34,671 nt of DNA from a virus. Below, in pieces: positions 29,107-34,671 of this stretch. The notes under the pieces are model-generated. The model worked only from the letters and a program-made list of their open reading frames with translations, ran no database searches and had not been told where the DNA came from. The stretch spans positions 1-34,671 of IMG/VR virus record IMGVR_UViG_3300042992_000859; one strand, given 5' to 3'. A program made the position numbers and the translations under genes. The stretch's first letter is position 1, and every line of letters starts with the position of its first letter.

Positions 29107-29448
29107 ATGGGCAGTATCCAAGACGAATGGGCCGCAGATGCCGGGCAAATCCTTAACGAGATTCCCAAGGCCGTGACTGTCCAGAAAGCTTCAGGCCTCC
29201 CGGTGTCTTTTAATGTCCTCATGACCGACCCGATGGTTCAGCAGGATTTGGAGACTGGAGGCTTCTTGGACTCCGCGGCATTTGATGTGAAGTTCCTCAA
29301 GTCTGATGTCTTGGCGCACCCCGGTGTCGTCATCTTTGGAAACCTGGTTTCCTTCAATGGGAAGCAGTACCGAATCGTAGCCATCAATGACCGTCCCCCT
29401 TCCGCCTGGGTAGTCGTCAAGGTTCAGACCAAGGTCGGCCCGGCTTGA
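29107..29448 (+). CDS. head-tail connector/neck protein
   Basis: A 113-aa soluble protein, helical N-terminus (SIQDEWAADAGQILNEIPKA) then beta-rich (VVIFGNLVSFNGKQYRIVAI). First gene after the capsid terminator, in the slot where lambda encodes FI/FII-type neck proteins. No sequence family was recognised, so the assignment rests on position and size. Confidence 0.6.
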   Translation: MGSIQDEWAADAGQILNEIPKAVTVQKASGLPVSFNVLMTDPMVQQDLETGGFLDSAAFDVKFLKSDVLAHPGVVIFGNLVSFNGKQYRIVAINDRPPSAWVVVKVQTKVGPA

Positions 29449-29450
29449 AC

Positions 29451-30341
29451 ATGGCTATCAAGCCTTCAAAGCACGTTTCGCTTGATTCCAGCACATTGAT
29501 GGCGCATTTGCATGACTATGCCAAAGTCATGGGAAAGGAGCTTGGAGAGGTCGTCCGGGAACAGGCCGGGCATTTCTGCATGGACTTGGTCAAGTATACG
29601 CGACCATTCACAAGCCCAGGCAAGGGGCTGGATTCCGGCTCAAAGAAGAAGGGTGAGGACAATGTTCAAAAGGCGCTCAACGTCGTCTTCCGTCCAATCA
29701 AATTGGCGACCCTCCAGCAACTGTCTGACATGAGGAGTTTCGAGGTCTTCAAAATGTGGTCGAAAGAGAACTCCGGCTCCGGCTCCGCCAAGTCCCTCAA
29801 GGGACAATGGGACTCCATTCAAAAGAAGCACCCTCCCAAGAAGACAATGGCATACATCGGTAGCGACCAAGGTTCGATGGGAAAAATCCACTCCAAGCTT
29901 CGTAAGTATTCAGGCAAGGGGGGATTGATGGATTTCGCTAGGAAGTCCAAGGTACCCTTCGCTTTCGTGAAAAAGGAAAACGACATCAAGGCTTACGCGA
30001 AGCAGAAAGCCAAGGATGTCGGCTCGTTGAAGGCCGGGTACTGGTACGCGGCGCAGAAAATCCGGGCCAAGGAAATCCGCGCTCCAGCATGGATTAAACA
30101 CACCATCGGCCAGCAATACGCCATCGGACAAGACCTGATTAATCAATCGATGAAGCCAGAAGCGCTGATTGGCAACCTGGTCGGCTTCCGGGCCATGCCT
30201 AGGGGACTCCTCAATGCCGCTATCAGTTATCGCCAGTACGCCATGCGGACGAAGATGGCCGCGGAGCTTAACAAGCGCAAGGTTCCGCTTTGGCTTGCAA
30301 CGGCTCAAGGACTCACTACGAACACGCAACAACACTTCTGA
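29451..30341 (+). CDS. hypothetical head/tail protein, gpZ/HK97-gp10-position
   Basis: A 296-aa basic protein (many Lys in KSLKGQWDSIQKKHPPKKT and later KQKAKDVGS). The order of neck and tail genes places it where siphophages encode the minor tail/neck protein (lambda gpZ, HK97 gp10), and the residues HFCMDLVKYTRPFTSPG near 45 are reminiscent of that class. Not firmly assigned. TTG 29445 is an alternative start overlapping the previous stop; ATG 29451 is preferred. Confidence 0.6.
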   Translation: MAIKPSKHVSLDSSTLMAHLHDYAKVMGKELGEVVREQAGHFCMDLVKYTRPFTSPGKGLDSGSKKKGEDNVQKALNVVFRPIKLATLQQLSDMRSFEVFKMWSKENSGSGSAKSLKGQWDSIQKKHPPKKTMAYIGSDQGSMGKIHSKLRKYSGKGGLMDFARKSKVPFAFVKKENDIKAYAKQKAKDVGSLKAGYWYAAQKIRAKEIRAPAWIKHTIGQQYAIGQDLINQSMKPEALIGNLVGFRAMPRGLLNAAISYRQYAMRTKMAAELNKRKVPLWLATAQGLTTNTQQHF

Positions 30342-30343
30342 CC

Positions 30344-30790
30344 ATGACGACCTACGGAATTCGAACCATCGCCGAACAGTCCCTCGCGGCCTGGTTCGCC
30401 ACAAACGCGGGCATGCTCCCAGGCGTTCAAATCAATGTAGGCCAGACCGGGGAGATTCGCTCCATCCCCTCAGTCATCCTATACGCGGAAGGCGCGGACT
30501 CCCATCCCAACTTCGGCGGGCGACCCCTTGGGAACTTTGAACTTTCCATCAAGATTTACATCTACTCCTCCGCCGACGACGCGCCGACAGAAATAGAGGC
30601 GCTCAATCTGCACCGGAGCCGGGTCGAGAACGTCCAAGCTATCATGCAGGATTTGGCCGGACTGAAGGCCGCGTGGACCCAGGGCAAGCTTTACCATGCT
30701 TGGCTACGCTCGGACGAGGAGGGAGTTTCCGACAGACGATACGGAAACGTCCTGACATACACTGCGGCTTGCGTCTATCCCCCGGCTTGA
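30344..30790 (+). CDS. tail terminator-like protein
   Basis: A 148-aa protein: helix GIRTIAEQSLAAWFATNAG, strands SIPSVILYAEG and FELSIKIYIYSS, helix EALNLHRSRVENVQAIM, then GNVLTYTAACVYPPA. This alpha/beta order and size are like gpU-type tail terminators, which cap the tail tube. Position between the neck genes and the small tail protein supports this. Its TGA lies in late element copy 5. Confidence 0.58.
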   Translation: MTTYGIRTIAEQSLAAWFATNAGMLPGVQINVGQTGEIRSIPSVILYAEGADSHPNFGGRPLGNFELSIKIYIYSSADDAPTEIEALNLHRSRVENVQAIMQDLAGLKAAWTQGKLYHAWLRSDEEGVSDRRYGNVLTYTAACVYPPA

Positions 30791-30801
30791 CTCCCGCGTA
30801 G
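30787..30801 (+). promoter_or_regulatory. late element TTGACTCCCGCGTAG, copy 5
   Basis: Exact copy overlapping the stop of the preceding gene. ACTCAACAACAAGCGACCCTC follows in the 21 nt before ATG 30823, resembling the spacing and follow-on of copy 3 (two classes: 4-nt spacing and 18-21-nt spacing). Confidence 0.6.
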
Positions 30802-30822
30802 ACTCAACAACAAGCGACCCTC

Positions 30823-31164
30823 ATGTCACTCCCCAATACTTACGGCGTTGACCACGAATACGGCCCGGTCGATGTGACCTCCTCGTTCATCACCATCCAG
30901 TCGGACAACCTGAAGGAGAACACGAATCTTCATGTCGAGGTCAAGGATTCCCAGGGTCGCATCATCACCGTCCGTAAGGACGACCTCCTCCTGAGCGTCA
31001 ACTTTTCCGGTGTCCTTAAAATCGGCGGCACTATTCCTGTCCCTGGCAATGTAGTCACTTATGGCGGTATCGTCTACATCATTGACGACATCACCAACGA
31101 CGGCACCAACGAGAGCTTCCGTAAGGTAGCCATCAACGGCCGCAAGTACCAGGAAATCGCCTAA
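30823..31164 (+). CDS. small beta-rich tail protein
   Basis: A 113-aa almost all-beta protein (VDVTSSFITIQSD, HVEVKDSQGRIITVRKDDLL, VVTYGGIVYIIDDIT). The late element in front suggests high expression. It could be a tail-tube or tail-tip subunit; it is short for a tube protein. No family recognised. Confidence 0.6.
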   Translation: MSLPNTYGVDHEYGPVDVTSSFITIQSDNLKENTNLHVEVKDSQGRIITVRKDDLLLSVNFSGVLKIGGTIPVPGNVVTYGGIVYIIDDITNDGTNESFRKVAINGRKYQEIA

Positions 31165-31179
31165 TCCCTTTTCAGGGAT
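31164..31179 (+). terminator. short hairpin between tail genes
   Basis: ATCCCT-TTTC-AGGGAT, a perfect 6-bp stem with a 4-nt loop. No T-run follows, so it is a weak or non-terminating structure; it ends 9 nt before the next ATG and could affect translation or RNA stability. Confidence 0.35.
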
Positions 31180-31188
31180 AAACCACCA

Positions 31189-31764
31189 ATGGAAAAGAGG
31201 TGGATTAAGGCGGCGACAATCCTGCAACCCTCAATCGAGGTTTGCGGGACTCGTCTTTTAAAGTTCAGCCTCCGTCACCGGGTCGCTCTGGAAGCAATCG
31301 ACAGTCCAGTCCTCCGGCCTGGCGCTCCGATGACCGCGTCTCACCTTGTCGCCGCAGTCAAAATCCTGTCCAGCAAGACAATCGAAGAAATCGCTACCCC
31401 GGCCACGCTGAAGCAAAAATACTGGGTCAGTAGCATGGAGTTCAACCAGTCCAGGCTAATCAATGAAATGTCGAAGCTGATTCAGTTCCTAGACCTCCAA
31501 GCTTCTTGGCCGCGGTTCTGGCAGGACGACGACAACAAGAACTCCAAGGGCGATAATGGAATCCCCTGGGAACTAGCCGTAGTCGCATCATTGGTCAGGA
31601 ACGGATGTACCACGGAAGAGGCTTGGACTATGCCGGAAGCGGAGGCAATCTGGATGCACATGGCTAACTGTGCTTACCAAGGTTCGGAGGTGAAAATTAT
31701 CACCGACAAAGAGTGGGACGCGATGATGAAACACAAGGAAAGCCTAAAAGAACAATCCAACTAA
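31189..31764 (+). CDS. tail assembly chaperone-like protein
   Basis: A 191-aa helical protein placed directly before the tape-measure-like gene, the standard slot for a tail assembly chaperone (lambda G/GT). Its C-terminal half (GIPWELAVVASLVRNGCTTE then EAWTMPEAEAIWMHMANCAY) has the 'W-E-x-A' then 'x-E-A-W-x-M' pattern I associate with such phage proteins. No slippery sequence for a frameshifted fusion was confirmed. Chaperones coat the tape measure during tail assembly. Confidence 0.58.
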   Translation: MEKRWIKAATILQPSIEVCGTRLLKFSLRHRVALEAIDSPVLRPGAPMTASHLVAAVKILSSKTIEEIATPATLKQKYWVSSMEFNQSRLINEMSKLIQFLDLQASWPRFWQDDDNKNSKGDNGIPWELAVVASLVRNGCTTEEAWTMPEAEAIWMHMANCAYQGSEVKIITDKEWDAMMKHKESLKEQSN

Positions 31765-31770
31765 AAGAAC

Positions 31771-32982
31771 ATGGCAGATGACGTAAAAGTAAAGTTCGGC
31801 GGGGATTTCACGGAAGTCTCTAAAGGCGCGGAGTCCGCGACCTCCAAGGCCGGGGGAGCTTTGTCTGCATGGTACAAGGACTTCACCAGGTCTACGATGG
31901 CAAGCCTTACGGCCGCGGTTGCCTTGAGCGCCTTGTTTGGCAAGCTTGTCGAGAACCTCATGGCGACCACGAAGTATGCGAAGGAGGTGGATGACGCTTT
32001 CAAGCGATTCGGAAAGGGAACCGGGTCTGATGAGTTTCAGCGCGTAGCCAAGTACGGCAAGGAAGTAGGCGTGTCCATGGAGGCCGTAGGACGGACAATG
32101 AACTACTTCGCGAAGGTGACAGATGCCGCGTCCAAGGGAAGCGCCCAGCACAGGAACGCTCTTCTGGGATTGAAGTTCACGGAGGATGAAATCAGCTCCG
32201 GACGAATCTCCGCGATTGAGGTTCTTTCTAGAATGTCCGACGAGTACGACCGGACCGGGAACGAGGCCTTGTCCGCCCAGCGAGCCGTCCAACTCTTCGG
32301 CGTTCAAGGCGAGCAGTTGTCCGCTATTTACAAGAACGGAAAGCATAACCTGGTGGCATTCACCGAAGCGACCAAGACTATGGGCGACGCGCAGATTGAG
32401 GCGCTCGCTAAAACGGAACGACGAATTGAAAGGTTCAAGGAAGGGATGAAGGGAGTCGGTGCTGTGATTATGGAAAATCTCGGCGCCGCGTCCGCATGGG
32501 TTGAAGGGAAGGGAGTCGCCCAAGAGGTTTTCTCGGGGACTTACGGAGAGACAGGCGGAACTGAAGAACAGGAAGCGCGCTCTATTTCAGGTCAAATCTT
32601 CGGAGAATTAAAAGGCGACCGGGATGCAGTCACGGCCGCAATCGATAGACTTAAAGGAATTGAAACGTCATTTTTCTCAAGCGAAAAGGAGTCCCGGACT
32701 GCGAAGCTTGCTCAGGAGGGTCTTTACGCGCTCCTGAAGAAGGCCGAAGAAAAGCCGAAGGACGACAAGAAAGAAACCGGGCCTCCCTTGCTCAATAATG
32801 TCAGGGCTATGGCTGTTTCTTCGCTTCAGGAGATTGGCGGCGGAGATGTCAGCTCTGTCCTGTCTGGGACTTACCAGACTTCGATGCTTGACGCGGCAAC
32901 CAAGACTGCCGAGAATACGCGCAAGCTCGCCGAGGATGCCGGGAAAGCGCCACAGGCGAAACCAACTAACATCGCTAAATAA
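31771..32982 (+). CDS. short tape-measure-like protein
   Basis: A 403-aa protein. The N-terminus (DDVKVKFGGDFTEVSKGAES then SKAGGALSAWYKDFTRST) and a hydrophobic helix MASLTAAVALSALFGKLVEN resemble the start of tape-measure proteins; the rest is long helices (for example KTERRIERFKEGMKGVGAVI). At about 0.15 nm per residue this would set a tail near 60 nm, short for a siphovirus. The C-terminus (about 340-403) is polar and beta-poor. It could also be a tail-tip or ejection protein. Confidence 0.6.
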   Translation: MADDVKVKFGGDFTEVSKGAESATSKAGGALSAWYKDFTRSTMASLTAAVALSALFGKLVENLMATTKYAKEVDDAFKRFGKGTGSDEFQRVAKYGKEVGVSMEAVGRTMNYFAKVTDAASKGSAQHRNALLGLKFTEDEISSGRISAIEVLSRMSDEYDRTGNEALSAQRAVQLFGVQGEQLSAIYKNGKHNLVAFTEATKTMGDAQIEALAKTERRIERFKEGMKGVGAVIMENLGAASAWVEGKGVAQEVFSGTYGETGGTEEQEARSISGQIFGELKGDRDAVTAAIDRLKGIETSFFSSEKESRTAKLAQEGLYALLKKAEEKPKDDKKETGPPLLNNVRAMAVSSLQEIGGGDVSSVLSGTYQTSMLDAATKTAENTRKLAEDAGKAPQAKPTNIAK

Positions 32983-33860
32983 TGCCAACCCCATCCACGA
33001 CCAGACTTAGCTACGGAAACCCCCTCACCTGGGGAGACTATGCAGTAGCGCCTCAAGGGACTGTCACTTGTGACGCGTTCGGACTCGTCCAGTCTCAACT
33101 TGTTTTCACTGTAGACTCTGCCGACGCGGAGATTGTCAACGTCCTCAATACGGCGAAGTTCGCCAACGCTCCATATCCGTTCAACATCGGCATCGATATG
33201 AACGCATACAAGTATGCGATTAGTTTTCAACCTGGCGGTATTTCCAACGTCACCATCGACTTCGTAGGAATCAATCGAGAGAGCGGAATCACGGATTGCC
33301 AGATTAGTGGAGTTTCAACTACGACGGCGCAAGCCATTGAGACGCATCCCAACTTCACCATCGTCACCGATGACACCATCGGCGAGGGTTCGGCTACGCA
33401 GATTCTCGCCGGGCCTCCGTCTCAGCCTTCTTCCAATCCCAATAAGCCAATCTTCATTCCGTCCGGGGATATCTACGCGCCCTGGCGCTTTGACGGATTC
33501 GGATTGGCCGCTGACGGAACGAGAAACCGGAAGGCCGGGATTCGTCAGTACCTCCGCCCGATGTATTCGGTTCGCGGAGTAGTTTTCTTTAACAAGGCCC
33601 AGGGGTTCCGCGCTGGGATTATGACTCAAGGTGTCGGCAGGACTTTGAACAACGAAGAGGACATGTTCAAACTCATTACGCCCGGCGACATCCTAGGTGC
33701 GCTCGCTCCAGAGTTCTGCCTACTCACCGCGGCTAACGCGGAGTGTATCGGCACGCCTGAATTCTATGGTGCAATTAAGGTCACTTATGACATCATGATT
33801 GGCGGAGAGACAGGATGGGACTCTGACATCTACGGCCCGATGGAGCAGTCTATCTTCTAA
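32982..33860 (+). CDS. tail-tip protein (distal tail or baseplate hub-like)
   Basis: A 292-aa beta-rich protein overlapping the previous stop by one base. Strands such as QSQLVFTVDSADAEIVNV, YKYAISFQPGGISNVTID and RPMYSVRGVVFFNKAQGF dominate. It is placed where siphophages encode distal tail and tail-associated proteins. No signature recognised, so this is a positional call. Confidence 0.6.
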   Translation: MPTPSTTRLSYGNPLTWGDYAVAPQGTVTCDAFGLVQSQLVFTVDSADAEIVNVLNTAKFANAPYPFNIGIDMNAYKYAISFQPGGISNVTIDFVGINRESGITDCQISGVSTTTAQAIETHPNFTIVTDDTIGEGSATQILAGPPSQPSSNPNKPIFIPSGDIYAPWRFDGFGLAADGTRNRKAGIRQYLRPMYSVRGVVFFNKAQGFRAGIMTQGVGRTLNNEEDMFKLITPGDILGALAPEFCLLTAANAECIGTPEFYGAIKVTYDIMIGGETGWDSDIYGPMEQSIF

Positions 33861-33862
33861 AG

Positions 33863-34671
33863 ATGGACGACCTCGGGTTCAACGGCTCTGGCTCGCGCTT
33901 CAACTCTAGATTTGAAGCCGGGTCGCCCATCCAAGCCAAGCAACTAAACGAGCTGTCGGCGGCCATCCAGACCAGCTTGCCCATGCCATACTTGGGCGAA
34001 GGGCCGAGTGTTAGCTTCACCCCTGGCGGCTCTATCATTGTCGACAATCGTTACAGGTTTGAGCCTGGAGACCCTTCTGGAACAATCATCCAGCAGTATC
34101 AAATGCGTTCCATCGCGGTGGACGGTTCCGCTCGCCTTCAAATCGCGAAAGGAACTGTAAGCTTCACTCAAAGCAACATGCCTCGCGTCCGCCAGGGTGG
34201 TCACAGCGACCAGCGTCAGGGGTGGATTAGCAAGGTGGCTGTCTACGGCGATGGGGTGAACCTCACATCCGGCCAAGGCGACCCCTTGTGGATGGACGGA
34301 AACGGCTATTACAGTTTCAGCAACGTCGGCACTTACTATGTCACAATCAGCAAGTTCGACATCACGCAGTCCAATGACGACACGGATAGCGAACTCCTGA
34401 ACGCAGAAGCTCCATGGGTTTCAATCTTCCCGGCCGGAGACGACATTGAGGACATAATCTTTTCTGAGACTGGGCCTTCCCTTTATGTCAATAAGACCAA
34501 CGTCCAAAAGATGGTCGGCTACGACGCGATGTCTACTGGACTTCAAGGTGACTGGGGAAATTGCCACACGACTTGGTTCAACCCTGTAAAGTGGGGCTAC
34601 GCGCTGAAGCTGATTGGAATAGTGACGGTCACGAATCCTGCTGACCAGGGTTTCGTCATTTCTATTGACCA
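33863..34671 (+). CDS. tail protein, 5' part (3' end outside window)
   Basis: The frame is open to the last base: 269 codons are visible. It begins MDDLGFNGSGSRFNSRFEAG, includes IQAKQLNELSAAIQTSL (a helix often seen in phage tail proteins), then beta-rich sequence with many Asp and aromatic residues, and no stop. Style and composition match the partial gene at 1-731. A 9-bp word (CTATTGACC) is shared at 34662-34670 and 7-15, in the same reading frame; collapsing it yields one 507-aa protein. Confidence 0.75.
   Translation, partial: MDDLGFNGSGSRFNSRFEAGSPIQAKQLNELSAAIQTSLPMPYLGEGPSVSFTPGGSIIVDNRYRFEPGDPSGTIIQQYQMRSIAVDGSARLQIAKGTVSFTQSNMPRVRQGGHSDQRQGWISKVAVYGDGVNLTSGQGDPLWMDGNGYYSFSNVGTYYVTISKFDITQSNDDTDSELLNAEAPWVSIFPAGDDIEDIIFSETGPSLYVNKTNVQKMVGYDAMSTGLQGDWGNCHTTWFNPVKWGYALKLIGIVTVTNPADQGFVISID

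Noticed and set aside
1-34671. Integrase, CI/Cro-type repressor, attachment site
   Set aside because: Looked for tyrosine or serine recombinase motifs and a repressor-type HTH with divergent promoter; none was found and all genes are co-directional.
1-34671. tRNA or rRNA genes
   Set aside because: Gaps between genes are too short and no cloverleaf or T-arm sequence (GGTTCRA-type with matching stems) was found; GGTTCA in the 17.4 kb repeats lacks tRNA context.

Overview
The window looks like most or all of one double-stranded DNA tailed-phage genome. Every supportable gene is on the + strand. Genes are tightly packed, mostly with ATGA-type stop/start overlaps, and base composition is G+C-rich (mid to high 50s % by eye). 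Gene order is canonical: terminase, portal, S49 protease, scaffold-like protein, capsid, neck, tail, collagen-like fibre, lysis genes, then a long early region of small genes and recombination/replication genes. No integrase, CI-like repressor, DNA polymerase or tRNA gene was recognised, which fits a virulent or strongly host-dependent siphovirus-like phage. The host cannot be named. Almost no start has a Shine-Dalgarno sequence; starts instead sit behind A/C-rich leaders (CACCAAACCAA..., ACAAACGA..ATGAC), which points to a host that initiates without SD. The gene cut by the right end and the gene cut by the left end read in the same frame through a shared 9-bp word, so the window is probably a circularly permuted, essentially complete genome of about 34.7 kb opened inside one tail gene.

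Layout. 1-3.6 kb: tail-tip proteins and a 668-aa collagen-like fibre. 3.6-5.4 kb: membrane/lysis genes (tiny membrane protein, lipoprotein with C-terminal membrane segments resembling a u-spanin, HExxH peptidase, holin-like protein). 5.4-10.4 kb: small early genes, including an ArdA-like antirestriction protein, a P-loop kinase, a secreted lysozyme/transglycosylase and an HTH protein. 10.4-17.4 kb: RuvC-like resolvase, ERF annealing protein, PDDEXK exonuclease, SSB-like protein, dNMP-kinase-like protein, metallophosphoesterase and RepA/DnaB-like helicase. 17.4-17.6 kb: 60-bp tandem repeats, a candidate origin. 17.7-20.2 kb: regulators and a conserved phage protein. 20.3-21.7 kb: a ParB-like protein overlapping a TET/JBP-type 2-oxoglutarate dioxygenase. 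21.7-34.7 kb: packaging, head, neck and tail.

Regulation is readable in the DNA. Four copies of a promoter-like cassette (ATTTAT, TTGTC, then TCGTTC 28-29 nt later, then the CCAAACCAA leader) precede early gene blocks. A different 15-nt element, TTGACTCCCGCGTAG, occurs five times without mismatch and only in front of structural genes; two copies directly follow intrinsic terminators. A sigma-region-4-like HTH protein encoded just before the late region is a candidate activator.

The most interesting biology is DNA modification and restriction evasion. The genome carries a TET/JBP dioxygenase, a P-loop kinase resembling those of thymine-hypermodifying phages, a dNMP-kinase-like protein and an ArdA-like protein, and a complete by-eye scan found no GATC site in 34.7 kb, where about 130 would be expected. 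AAGCTT, in contrast, appears about six times more often than expected. All functional statements are inferred from sequence motifs; no database search was run.
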